Below the pieces are notes generated by a model. That model ran no database searches, was not told the DNA's origin, and saw only the letters and a list, made by a program, of their open reading frames with translations. From the NCBI GenBank assembly GCA_036274155.1, contig DASUGH010000165.1, positions 1-64,000 on the forward strand: DNA of 64,000 nt. Direction: 5' to 3'. The position numbers were made by a program, and so were the translations under genes. Source of the DNA: Gp6-AA40 sp036274155 (GTDB lineage: Bacteria > Acidobacteriota > Vicinamibacteria > Vicinamibacterales > UBA2999). Shown here one piece after another: positions 6,770-15,177 of this stretch (position 1 is the stretch's first letter; each line of letters opens with the position of its first letter).

Positions 6770-9700
6770 ATGCAGAACGTTCGCAGCACCCTTCATTTCT
6801 CGCCGAGCGACCTGAATCACTTTCTCGAGTGCGAACACCTGACCGCGCTCGATCGAACGCTCGCACATCAGCGGCCTCGCGAGCGTGATCCGCACGCGGA
6901 GCTTCTCGCCGCCAAAGGGCTCGAGCACGAGCGCGCCTGGCTTGGCCGCTTCGCCGCCGAAGGCCGGCGCATCGTCGAGATCGAGCTGTCGACCGCGCCG
7001 GGCGAGTCGTCCAGTTCACCGGGCGCCGCCGAGTGGGAGCAGGCGGCCGCGCGCACCGAGAGCGCGATGCGCGCGGGAGTTGACGTGATCTATCAGGGCG
7101 TCTTTGCACATGGCGACTGGCATGGAATCGCCGACTTTCTCGTCAGGGTGGAGACCCCATCGGCGCTGGGCGCGTGGAGCTATGAGGCGTGGGACGCGAA
7201 GCTCGCCCGTCACGCCAGGCCGTATTTCGTCCTGCAGCTCTGTTTCTACAGCAGCCAGCTGGAGCGGCTGCAGGGCGTCGCTCCCGAGTGGATGGTCGTC
7301 GTCCCTGGGACCAGTGAGCCGGAGCGGCTGCGCTACCGCGATTTCGATGCCTATTACGGCGCCGTCAGGCGGCGGTTCCTGGATGCTGTCTCGTCGACGG
7401 TGCCCACGTACCCCTACCCGGTCCCGCACTGCACGTTCTGCCACTACCACGACGACTGCGAAGAGCGCTGGGACGCCGACGATCATCTGAGCCTCGTAGC
7501 CGGCATCCGGCGCGATCAGGTGCTGCGCCTCAACGAAGCCGGTGTTCGGACCGTGGCGCAACTCGGTGCGATGGACGCCACGCGGCGCATCGGCATCGGC
7601 GCGGTGGCGCTGCAGCGGTTGCGGCATCAGGCGTCGCTGCAGGATGGCCATCGGCGCAGCGGCCAGCATCGCTGCGACGTGCTCCCCCTCGACGAGCGCA
7701 CCGGATTCCGCCTGCTGCCGATGAAGTCGACGGGCGACATCTTTTTCGACATGGAAGGGGATCCGTATTACGAGCCGGCGCGCGGTCTCGAGTACCTGTT
7801 CGGCGTGCTGACGACTTCGCCATCCACGACCTTCAAAGCGTTCATGGCGCTCAGTCGCGAGGAGGAGAAACGCGCCCTGGAGGAGTTCATCGACTTCGTC
7901 TGTGCGCGTCTGGCGGAGTTCCCCGATCTGCACGTGTACCACTATGCCGCGTACGAGACGTCGGCCTTGAAACGGCTGGTGAGCGAGCATGGCTCGCGGG
8001 AGGCGGAGCTCGACGATCTGCTCCGGCGGGAGATATTCGTCGACCTCTACCAGGTCGTGCGGCAGTCGATCCGGATCTCGCATGACAACTACTCGATCAA
8101 GAGGGTGCGCGAATTCTTCATGGAAGGTGCCGGACGGGGTCAGGTCGCCGATGGAGGCGATTCGATTCTTCAGTTCGAGCGCTGGCGGCAATCTCGCGAT
8201 GCCGGCATCCTCGAAGCCATCGTTCGCTACAACGAAGAGGACTGCGTCTCGACGCTCGAGCTGCGCGACTGGTTGATCGAGCGGAAAGCCGAAGCCGAGG
8301 CCCGTGATGGCGTGGTCATTCCCTGGAAGCCGCCGGCGGAGATGCGTGAGTCGGCCGAGCGTGAGACAGAGGACCAGCTGACCCAGAGCCGGCGCGAGAA
8401 GCTTCTGGACCTGGCTCGGCGCTCCGTTACCGCACGTGCTAACAGTCAGCCCAGCCTGTTCGAGCGTGGTTGCGACCAGCCGGTCGAAAGACGACGCGCG
8501 CTCGCCCTGCTGGCCAACCTGCTGAACTATCACCGGCGGGAGGTCAAGCCTGCCTGGTGGGCCTACTTCGACCGCCGGAAGAAGTCGATCGAGTCGCTCA
8601 TCGACGACACCGAGGCGATCGCAGAGCTGACGAGAGCGACCGACGAGGCTGAGCACGCCGAAGCCCGCTCAATCATCTATCCGCTCGACTTTCCGCCGCA
8701 GGAGCACAAGCTGAGCGCCGGGTTGACCGTTGACGACCCGTTTCTCGATGCGGCGGCCGGAAAGATCGTGCGGCTTGACAACGAACGAGGCCGTTTGTGG
8801 CTCAAGCGCGGCGTGAAGCGGCAGGACGATCCGCTGCCACAGGCGGTTGTCGCTCCGAAGCCTCTCGACACCAGAGAGCAGCGTGCCGCGATCGGCCGCG
8901 TCGCCGACGCCTTGATCGAGCACGCCGATCAGGCACTGCCCGACGCCGCTGTCCGTTATGCGGCTGTTCGGGACCTTCTCGAACGCCGAGTCCCGCGCGT
9001 TCGTGGGAAGGCGGCTGGCGGCCCCATCCACACGCTCGACCTCGATCGTCAGAAGGCGTTGGTCAGCGCCCTCGATCGCAGCTATCTCGTCATTCAGGGG
9101 CCGCCGGGATCGGGAAAGACATACACCGGCGCCCGCCTCATCGTGGCGCTCCTGGCACGCGGCAAGCGCGTGGGCGTTGCCGCCAACAGCCACAAAGCCA
9201 TCAACAATCTGCTCGCCGAAGTCGAGGCGGTTGCGTTGGCAGAACAGGTCACGTTCACCGGACTCAAGAAGAACAGCGACGAGGACGACGGGTTCGAGGG
9301 ACGGTTGATCGGCAACACCAACGAGAACACCGACTGCGAGGCGCCGGACATTCAGATGATCGCCGGCACGTCATGGCTGTTCTCGCGAACGGGAATGGAT
9401 CAGACGCTCGACTATCTGTTCATCGACGAGGCCGGCCAGGTCGCACTGGCCGACGCCGTGGCGATGGCCGCATCCGCATCGAATGTCATTCTGCTCGGCG
9501 ATCCCCAGCAGCTGCCGCAGGTGCGTCAGGGTGTCCATCCGCTCATCGACGTGCCGTCCGCAGGGGAGAGCGTTCAGCTTCAGCGCACGACCGCCGGCTG
9601 CTCGGTCCTCGAGCACGTCCTCGCCGGCGCGGCAACGATTTCTCCGGACCGCGGCATCTTCCTCTCGCGCACCTGGCGCATGCATCCCGACGTGTGCCGC

Positions 9701-10264
9701 TTCATTTCGGATCTCGCCTACGACGGACGCCTCGAGAGCGCGGCCGGGCGTGAGCGCCAGCGCCTCGACTCTCCGGGATTGAGCGGCACGGGGCTTCGCC
9801 ATCTGCCCGTGGAGCACGAGGGCAACTCGCAGCAGTCGTACGAGGAGGCGCGAGTCATCGCGAAAGAGGTGAGAAAGCTGCTGAACGGCGGCACCTTCAC
9901 GGACCACAGCGGAGGAACGCGTCCGCTGACAGCAGACGACATCCTGGTCGTAGCGCCCTACAACATGCAGGTGCGCTGCCTGCGCGAGAAGCTGCCGGCA
10001 GGCGTCGACGTGGGAACCGTCGACCGGTTTCAGGGTCGAGAGGCGCCGGTGGTCTTCTTCTCGATGGCCTCGTCGAGTGGTCAGGACGTTCCGAGAGGGC
10101 TCGAGTTCCTGTTCAGCCGGAACCGATTCAACGTGGCGATCTCGCGCGCCCGGGCGCTCGCGGTCGTCGTCTGCTCGCCGCACCTGCTCGACGTACGGTG
10201 CCGTACCGTCGAGCAGCTGCGACTGGTGAATGCGTTGTGCCGGTTCGTGCAGTCGTGCCGATAA
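6770..10264 (+). CDS. TM0106-type RecB-like nuclease fused to superfamily 1 helicase
   Basis: 1164 residues from ATG 6770; the frame is open 39 codons further upstream, but homology-like sequence (FSPSDLNHFLECEHLTALDR) begins only here. The N-terminal third is a RecB/Cas4-like nuclease region with GAWSYEAWDAKLAR and a Cys-rich HCTFCHYHDDCEERWD (about 220-236) suggestive of an Fe-S or zinc cluster. A middle RNase H-like domain begins at FFDMEGDPYYE. The C-terminus is a DNA2/UPF1-like helicase with Walker A GPPGSGKT at 777-784, Walker B DEAGQ at 886, and late motifs GTVDRFQGREAP and FNVAISRARA. Such fusions process DNA ends and some homologues sit near defence genes; the role here is not established. 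It is monocistronic. Confidence 0.85.
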   Translation: MQNVRSTLHFSPSDLNHFLECEHLTALDRTLAHQRPRERDPHAELLAAKGLEHERAWLGRFAAEGRRIVEIELSTAPGESSSSPGAAEWEQAAARTESAMRAGVDVIYQGVFAHGDWHGIADFLVRVETPSALGAWSYEAWDAKLARHARPYFVLQLCFYSSQLERLQGVAPEWMVVVPGTSEPERLRYRDFDAYYGAVRRRFLDAVSSTVPTYPYPVPHCTFCHYHDDCEERWDADDHLSLVAGIRRDQVLRLNEAGVRTVAQLGAMDATRRIGIGAVALQRLRHQASLQDGHRRSGQHRCDVLPLDERTGFRLLPMKSTGDIFFDMEGDPYYEPARGLEYLFGVLTTSPSTTFKAFMALSREEEKRALEEFIDFVCARLAEFPDLHVYHYAAYETSALKRLVSEHGSREAELDDLLRREIFVDLYQVVRQSIRISHDNYSIKRVREFFMEGAGRGQVADGGDSILQFERWRQSRDAGILEAIVRYNEEDCVSTLELRDWLIERKAEAEARDGVVIPWKPPAEMRESAERETEDQLTQSRREKLLDLARRSVTARANSQPSLFERGCDQPVERRRALALLANLLNYHRREVKPAWWAYFDRRKKSIESLIDDTEAIAELTRATDEAEHAEARSIIYPLDFPPQEHKLSAGLTVDDPFLDAAAGKIVRLDNERGRLWLKRGVKRQDDPLPQAVVAPKPLDTREQRAAIGRVADALIEHADQALPDAAVRYAAVRDLLERRVPRVRGKAAGGPIHTLDLDRQKALVSALDRSYLVIQGPPGSGKTYTGARLIVALLARGKRVGVAANSHKAINNLLAEVEAVALAEQVTFTGLKKNSDEDDGFEGRLIGNTNENTDCEAPDIQMIAGTSWLFSRTGMDQTLDYLFIDEAGQVALADAVAMAASASNVILLGDPQQLPQVRQGVHPLIDVPSAGESVQLQRTTAGCSVLEHVLAGAATISPDRGIFLSRTWRMHPDVCRFISDLAYDGRLESAAGRERQRLDSPGLSGTGLRHLPVEHEGNSQQSYEEARVIAKEVRKLLNGGTFTDHSGGTRPLTADDILVVAPYNMQVRCLREKLPAGVDVGTVDRFQGREAPVVFFSMASSSGQDVPRGLEFLFSRNRFNVAISRARALAVVVCSPHLLDVRCRTVEQLRLVNALCRFVQSCR

Positions 10265-10310
10265 GAGGAGCACGGCCCCCTGACACCGGCCTTCGGACGT
10301 CAGTATCGCG

Positions 10311-10760
10311 TCACACCTTCTGCGAGCGTCCGGCGAGGATGTCTCGAATGTCCGTCAGCAGGCGCTCTTCGTTCGATGGTGGCGGCGGCGCCACAGGTGC
10401 TGCCGGCTGCTCGCGTCTTGCGGCGTTCATCGCCTTGATCACCATGAACAGCGCGAACGCGATGATCAAGAAGTTGATGATCGTATTGATCAGCACGCCA
10501 TACGCGAACACGACCGCTCCCGCTCCTTTTGCGGCGCCGAGAGACGCATACCCCTCAGGACCGGGCGGCGGCGTTCCTGCTCGCAGCAGGACGAACATGT
10601 TGGAGAAGTCGGTCCCGCCGAGCGCCAGACCGATCACCGGCATCAGGATATCGTTGACGAAGCTGTTGACGATGCCGCCGAACGCGGCGCCGATGATGAT
10701 CCCGACTGCCATGTCGACCACGTTGCCGCGCATGGCGAACTGCTTGAATTCCTTCAGCAT
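10311..10760 (-). CDS. mscL: Large-conductance mechanosensitive channel
   Basis: 149 residues, normal for MscL. The amphipathic N-terminus MLKEFKQFAMRGNVVDMAVG is the family signature. TM1 follows (about 14-45, AVGIIIGAAFGGIVNSFVND), then a periplasmic loop, TM2 (about 80-105, YGVLINTIINFLIIAFALF) and a C-terminal helix with a Pro-rich linker (NEERLLTDIRDIL). It opens as a homopentamer to release solutes on hypo-osmotic shock. GGAGGAGAG directly precedes ATG 10760. The gene converges on the nuclease-helicase gene with a 46-bp gap. Confidence 0.96.
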   Translation of the reverse strand: MLKEFKQFAMRGNVVDMAVGIIIGAAFGGIVNSFVNDILMPVIGLALGGTDFSNMFVLLRAGTPPPGPEGYASLGAAKGAGAVVFAYGVLINTIINFLIIAFALFMVIKAMNAARREQPAAPVAPPPPSNEERLLTDIRDILAGRSQKV

Positions 10761-10946
10761 CTCTCTCCTCCGTCACCTTCGTCACGCGCGGCCGTACAGC
10801 GGGCACTCACGAGTTCGATCGCCGCCTGATGTTCGATGCGATCGACAGAGCTCGTCGCCGCCAGAGACTATAGCCCGACCCCCGGCCGGGCGGCAGTTGC
10901 CGTCGAGAAATAGTGCGCTGCTCACCGGCTGCGCACACACCTCACG

Positions 10947-11498
10947 TTACGTGCCCTTTCCGAACAACTTGCCGGCGATCCCCGCTACGCTGTCGAGCAT
11001 CGATCCTGACTGACCGCCTTCGAGCAGCGAGCCGAGCATTCCAGCGAGTCCGGTCGACGAGCCGCCACCGAGCGACCCCGTGGCCTGCGCGTGTCGTGAC
11101 AACCCTCCCATGGCGAGCGCGGCGACGAGCGGCAGCATCTGCTTGAGCACACCGACGTCGATACCGGTACTGCCGGCCGCCTGCTGTGCCACCTGGCGGC
11201 TGACATCCTTGCTCCCGAGCAGGTGCCCGAGGATGCCGTTGCCGTCAGCGATCGAGGCCTCGGTGGCGAGCGTCTCGGGGTTGTCCAGATACCGCTGATG
11301 GTTGCCGGTGGTCAGGGCCGAGGCGAGGCTGGCGAGCCCGCCCTCGCGACCCATGTTCTGTTGCAGGCCTGATGTCAGGGCCGGCAGGAGAGCGGACAGA
11401 GCCGATTGCGTCTGCTCCGGCTGCAACCCGAATTGACGGCCGAGCTGCTGCAGGGCGCCGCCGTTCTGGGCATTCACTATCGTGTCGAGGATGTTCAT
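10947..11498 (-). CDS. DUF937 domain protein
   Basis: 183 residues matching the DUF937 pattern: MNILDTIVNAQNGGALQQLGRQFGL at the start, LSALLPALTSGL, then a second helical block HLLGSKDVSRQVAQQAA followed by LKQMLPLVAALAMGGL. The C-terminus is Gly/Ser-rich (about 140-183). There is no signal peptide, so it is probably cytoplasmic. The molecular function of the family is unknown. It stands alone; upstream lies the MITE-like repeat and, beyond it, the RcnB-like gene in the same direction. Confidence 0.85.
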   Translation of the reverse strand: MNILDTIVNAQNGGALQQLGRQFGLQPEQTQSALSALLPALTSGLQQNMGREGGLASLASALTTGNHQRYLDNPETLATEASIADGNGILGHLLGSKDVSRQVAQQAAGSTGIDVGVLKQMLPLVAALAMGGLSRHAQATGSLGGGSSTGLAGMLGSLLEGGQSGSMLDSVAGIAGKLFGKGT

Positions 11499-11669
11499 GG
11501 ATCGCGCCTCCAGGATATGGAAAGCGCGAGCTTACCGCGGAGGGCGGTCAACTGGCTCAGCCGCGTCAGCAACGGGTGCGTGGCAACCCGAACGCGTGAG
11601 CGCGTCACGAACCGGCAGCCGTTCTGCCGGGTGAAGCGCTCTATCGGGCGTGCGGCGGGGCGGACCTAA
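11499..11669. other. Upstream region of the DUF937 gene
   Basis: About 170 bp with no gene. It must contain the DUF937 promoter if the inverted repeat at 11670 terminates the upstream transcript. No clear promoter elements were identified. Confidence 0.35.
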
Positions 11670-11860
11670 ACCCAGAGCTCACTTGTGTTGAGGATGCGAA
11701 TCCCGGTTCCGGCGACCGGACCGCGCTGCGAGGGCGTCGAGGGCCGCTGGACGCGAGCTCCGTGAGCTCGCTGGTCCCCACAGCCTTCTCGCGCGGTCAG
11801 GCGAGTCTGGTCGGTCGTCTCCACAGGGATTCGCATCCTCAACACGAGTGAGCTCTGGGT
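11670..11860. mobile_element. MITE-like element with 35-bp terminal inverted repeats
   Basis: ACCCAGAGCTCACTTGTGTT begins the left arm at 11670-11704; its reverse complement forms the right arm at 11826-11860 with 34 of 35 positions matching. The 121-bp interior codes for nothing and has a further palindrome (GCGAGCTC-cgt-GAGCTCGC). CTA lies near both outer ends (11666-11668 and 11861-11863), but the left copy is one base off the arm, so a target duplication is not proven. The right CTA is also the stop codon of the RcnB-like gene. It may be a non-autonomous transposon remnant or a large terminator hairpin. Confidence 0.7.
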
Positions 11861-12373
11861 CTAGAAGAGCAGCGCGACGTCGAGGATGAACCCTGACGGG
11901 TTGTAGACGACGGCGTAGCCGTCGATGAGGCCGCGTCGATACCCGTACGGGATCGGCGGCAGCGTGCGCTCGACATAGACCGGGATCGGCTGGATCCGCT
12001 TCGCCCATCCATACGGCAGATAGCCTGAGCGCGCGTAGACGTAGCGCGTGTTGCGCGGCAACGGCCGGTAGTGCGGGCGATAGTAGTCTCGAATCACCAC
12101 CACATCACGTGATCCGAAGTAGTGATCCCGTCGGACGTCGCGAACGTAGTCGCGCCGGTCGTCACGATCGCGCCGGCCGTCATGATCGCGCCAGTCGTCC
12201 CGCCGAGCATCGTGATCGCGCCGCGCGTCCTGCCGCGGCACGGCAGTCCGAACGTTACTACTGGCCTGTCTGACCTGGCGTTCCCTGCCTTTATCGCCGG
12301 CTTCCGCGCGATTGACGAATCCTGCTCCGCCAACGAGCGCGCCGGCGACAACGACCCACATCAGCGATTTCAC
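11861..12373 (-). CDS. RcnB-like secreted protein with Arg/Asp-rich spacer
   Basis: 170 residues if started at GTG 12373, chosen because GGAGGT lies 5 nt before it and the signal peptide (KSLMWVVVAGALVGGAGF, cleavage near AEA) begins right there; a longer frame to 12559 lacks these. A strongly charged segment follows (about 45-85, repeats of RRDHD/RRDDW/RRDRDD), then a C-terminal block with LPRNTRYVYARSGYLPYGWA and VYNPSGFILDVALLF. That C-terminal block resembles the RcnB family of periplasmic proteins, some of which affect nickel/cobalt homeostasis; function here is inferred weakly. Its stop codon abuts the inverted repeat at 11860. Confidence 0.65.
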   Translation of the reverse strand: MKSLMWVVVAGALVGGAGFVNRAEAGDKGRERQVRQASSNVRTAVPRQDARRDHDARRDDWRDHDGRRDRDDRRDYVRDVRRDHYFGSRDVVVIRDYYRPHYRPLPRNTRYVYARSGYLPYGWAKRIQPIPVYVERTLPPIPYGYRRGLIDGYAVVYNPSGFILDVALLF

Positions 12374-12584
12374 TTGGCACCTCCGTCTCTCGCAGGGGAA
12401 CTGGCTGCCACCTCTGGAGCAAGGGGTCTGCCAGTCCGTAAGTTGCGAAAAGTCTCCGACAATCAGCGTGTTAGCGGGGTGCACAGGATGGCGCGTGGGC
12501 GGGGGCGTCCCCTGTGGATGACGCGCATGCGCCGAGCTGCACGGCAGTTCTCGAGTCATTGTCCTCGCGCCTTATGATTCGCAG

Positions 12585-13586
12585 ATGGCAGCCGTTCAAA
12601 CGCCAAACCCCTTTCGAGTGTTCGACGCACTCAACAGCTTTCACCGGACGTTTGCGTTGAAGGCGGCAATCGAGCTCGACCTGTTCAGGCACATCGCCGC
12701 CGGCGCCACGCGCGTAGCGGAGCTTTCCGCCCGATTGCAGGCCAGTCAGAAGGGCGTGCGGGTGTTGTGCGACTACCTCACCACTTGCGGCTTTCTGCAG
12801 AAACACGGCGATGCCTACGCGCTCGCGGCCGACACAGCGCTCTTCCTCGACTCGAAGTCTCCTGCCTATGTCGGATCGGGCGTGTTCTTTCTCGCACACC
12901 CGCGCAACGTCGCGCTTTTCGCAGACCTGACCGAGGCGGTCCGCCGGGGTGGCACTCCGCATGGCCGCGGCAATCTGGACGCCGAAGCGCCGATCTGGGT
13001 CGATTTCGCGCGCTGGATGGCGCCGCTGTCGGCCCTTGCTGCTGGCGCGCTGGCGGACGCGGTCAACCGCCCGGGGCAGGCCATGAAGGTGCTGGACATC
13101 GCGGCGGGCCACGGCGCCTACGGCCTGGCGATCGCCCGGCTGAACCCGCGCGCCGAGATCTACGCCCAGGACTGGAAGAACGTGCTCGCGCTCGCACGCG
13201 AGCGCGCCGAACAGGCCGGCGCGGCCGAGCGGTATCACCTCATTCCGGGCGATGCGTTCGAGGTGGAGCTCGGCTCGGGGTACGATGTCGCGCTGCTTCC
13301 CAACTTCCTTCATCACTTCGATCACGCCGCCAACGTCGGACTGCTGCGGCGCGTGCGCGCCGCACTGGCTCCGGGCGGCCGGGCGGCGGTCGTCGAGTTC
13401 GTCCCCGACGACGACCGCGTCACGCCTGCGCCGGCGGCGGCGTTCAGCCTGACGATGCTGGCGACGACGGAACACGGTGACGCGTACACGCTTGGCGAGT
13501 TGGACGCGATGCTGCGGGAAGCGGGCTTCACCGCCACCAGCGCGCGGACGGTAGGACCGCAGACGCTGTTACTGGCAGAGACATAG
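12585..13586 (+). CDS. SAM-dependent O-methyltransferase (COMT-like, dimerising)
   Basis: 333 residues with an N-terminal winged-helix dimerisation domain (about 15-90, FALKAAIELDLFRHIAAGA through LCDYLTTCGFLQKHGD) and a C-terminal Rossmann methyltransferase. Motif I is VLDIAAGHGAYG at about 169-180. AQDWKNVL follows as the SAM ribose-binding acidic region, and PNFLHHFDHAANVGLLRRVRAAL is the catalytic-face segment typical of the O-methyltransferase 2 family. Enzymes of this type methylate small phenolic or polyketide hydroxyls; the substrate is unknown. A ferredoxin and a ferredoxin reductase follow on the same strand within about 260 bp, so the three may form one redox/modification unit. Confidence 0.85.
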   Translation: MAAVQTPNPFRVFDALNSFHRTFALKAAIELDLFRHIAAGATRVAELSARLQASQKGVRVLCDYLTTCGFLQKHGDAYALAADTALFLDSKSPAYVGSGVFFLAHPRNVALFADLTEAVRRGGTPHGRGNLDAEAPIWVDFARWMAPLSALAAGALADAVNRPGQAMKVLDIAAGHGAYGLAIARLNPRAEIYAQDWKNVLALARERAEQAGAAERYHLIPGDAFEVELGSGYDVALLPNFLHHFDHAANVGLLRRVRAALAPGGRAAVVEFVPDDDRVTPAPAAAFSLTMLATTEHGDAYTLGELDAMLREAGFTATSARTVGPQTLLLAET

Positions 13587-13643
13587 ATCGGCAGAGAACG
13601 ATCCGAACGATCCGAACGATTTTCGAAGGAGGGCAACGGTCAT

Positions 13644-13835
13644 ATGAAAGTGGTCGTGGACTTGACACTGTGCGATCTGCACGGACTGTGCGTGGAGACC
13701 GCGCCAGAGGTGTTCGAGATCGCTGACGATGGTGCGTTGCGGGTGCTCGACCCGTCGCCGCCGGAGGCGCTGCGTCCGAAGGTGGACAAGGCCGTGCGCG
13801 AGTGTCCTACCGCAGCGATCACGGTCGAAGGCTGA
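13644..13835 (+). CDS. 3Fe-4S type ferredoxin
   Basis: 63 residues. Cys ligands are at C10, C16 and C54 (CDLHGLC near the N-terminus, RECPTAAI near the C-terminus). The position that holds the second Cys in 4Fe-4S proteins is His13, the hallmark of the small [3Fe-4S] ferredoxins that feed cytochrome P450s in actinomycetes and others. AAGGAGG lies upstream of ATG 13644. The ferredoxin reductase starts 9 bp after the stop, so the two are an electron-transfer pair taking electrons from NAD(P)H. No P450 is encoded in the window. Confidence 0.92.
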   Translation: MKVVVDLTLCDLHGLCVETAPEVFEIADDGALRVLDPSPPEALRPKVDKAVRECPTAAITVEG

Positions 13836-13844
13836 TCTGCGTCG

Positions 13845-15041
13845 ATGCTGCGCCACATCGTGGTCGTGGGCGCATCGCTCGCCGGTCTTCGCGCGGTGGA
13901 GACGCTGCGTGAGCGCGGCTACGATGGCGCTCTCACGTTGATCGGCGACGAGGGGCGGCCGCCTTACGACCGGCCGCCGTTGTCGAAGCAGGTGCTGCAG
14001 GGCGTCTGGGAGCCGCAACAGACGTTCTTCCGGAAGAAAGAGGGATTCGACTCGCTCGCGCTCGACATGCGCCTCGGTGTCAGGGCGCGGGCGCTGGACG
14101 TGCGGGCTCGCCAGGTGCTGCTCGCCGATGGCACGACCATCGGCTACGACGCCGCGATCGTCGCCACCGGCGCGCGTGTCCGCACGCTTCCAGGAATGAG
14201 GCTCCGACCCGGTCTGCACGTCCTGCGGGGGCTGGACGACGCGATTGCGCTGCACCGCGAGCTCGGGGAGGTTGCGCGAGTGGCAGTCGTCGGCTGCGGC
14301 TTCATTGGACTCGAGGTCGCCGCGTCCTGCCGCGTTCGCGGAATCGGCGTCACCGCCATCGAAGCGCTGCCGTCCGCGCTTACGCCGGCTGCAGGCCGGA
14401 CGATCTGTGAGACCGTGGAATCGCTGCACCGCGACCACGGTGTCGACCTGCGCACCGGCGCACGGGTGGCCGATGTCGTCGGCGACACGCGAGTCAGCGG
14501 TGTGAGGCTGAGCGACGGCTCGCTGATCGAGGCCGATCTCGTGATCGTCGGAGTCGGCGTGACACCCAATACGGAATGGCTCGAAGGCAGCGGCCTGACG
14601 CTCGAAGACGGCATCGTCTGCGACGAGTCGGGCGAAGCGGCGCCGGGCGTGTACGCCGCCGGTGACGTGGCGCGGGTGCCAAACGCGTGGCTCGGCGACG
14701 CACGGCGTGTGGAGCATTGGACGAACGCCGTCGAGCAAGGTGTGTTCGCGGCCGAGAGCCTGCTTGCCGGTGGCGGTGCGCGTCGCCGGTTTTCGTCAGT
14801 GCCGTACTTCTGGTCGGATCAATACGACCGCAAGATTCAGTTTGCGGGGAGCGCGCGTCCTGGCGACGAGGTCGTCGTCGTCGACGGCTCCACGGCGGAG
14901 CGCCGGTTCGTCGCCTTGTACCGGCGCGCGGATTCGCTGGCCGCGTGCCTGGCCATGAACCATCCACGCGGCTTCATCAAGTTCCGAAAGTTGCTCGCGG
15001 CAAAACCGCGCTGGGACGAAGCGCTGTCGGCGTCGTTGTAA
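13845..15041 (+). CDS. FAD-dependent ferredoxin reductase
   Basis: 398 residues of the BphA4/putidaredoxin-reductase type. The FAD-binding motif VVVGASLAGLRAVETLRERG is at 6-25, followed by YDRPPLSKQVLQG. A second Rossmann motif for NAD(P)H (VAVVGCGFIGLEVAASCR) lies at about 145-162. YAAGDVAR and a C-terminal reductase domain (FVALYRRADSLAACLAMNHPR) complete the fold. It passes electrons from NAD(P)H through FAD to an iron-sulphur protein, here almost certainly the adjacent ferredoxin. A stem-loop with a TGAA loop follows the stop at 15071-15090. Confidence 0.92.
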   Translation: MLRHIVVVGASLAGLRAVETLRERGYDGALTLIGDEGRPPYDRPPLSKQVLQGVWEPQQTFFRKKEGFDSLALDMRLGVRARALDVRARQVLLADGTTIGYDAAIVATGARVRTLPGMRLRPGLHVLRGLDDAIALHRELGEVARVAVVGCGFIGLEVAASCRVRGIGVTAIEALPSALTPAAGRTICETVESLHRDHGVDLRTGARVADVVGDTRVSGVRLSDGSLIEADLVIVGVGVTPNTEWLEGSGLTLEDGIVCDESGEAAPGVYAAGDVARVPNAWLGDARRVEHWTNAVEQGVFAAESLLAGGGARRRFSSVPYFWSDQYDRKIQFAGSARPGDEVVVVDGSTAERRFVALYRRADSLAACLAMNHPRGFIKFRKLLAAKPRWDEALSASL

Positions 15042-15070
15042 GACGGTTGTCGCGCCGCTGGACGTTCCTC

Positions 15071-15090
15071 AACCGAGCTGAAGCTCGGTT
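15071..15090. terminator. Perfect 8-bp stem-loop with TGAA loop
   Basis: AACCGAGC-TGAA-GCTCGGTT, 30 bp after the ferredoxin reductase stop. It shares its sequence with the palindrome in the 41-bp repeats at 26.2-26.4 kb and belongs to the dispersed TGAA-loop family described in the findings. Terminator role is positional inference; no U-tract follows. Confidence 0.65.
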
Positions 15091-15177
15091 CTGCGACATC
15101 GCCGCCAAGCCGTCTCTAACTCGACGGTTTGTCCTACAATCAGCTCGAGTGTCGACTTCTCGCGCAGGTTCTCCTCG

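Noticed and set aside
6368..6928. Minus-strand ORF in the gap before the nuclease-helicase gene
   Set aside because: It overlaps the nuclease start, and its translation shows no domain or consistent composition.
11679..12008. Minus-strand ORF inside the inverted repeat and RcnB-like gene
   Set aside because: It is a shadow of the RcnB-like gene in another frame and extends through the repeat arms.
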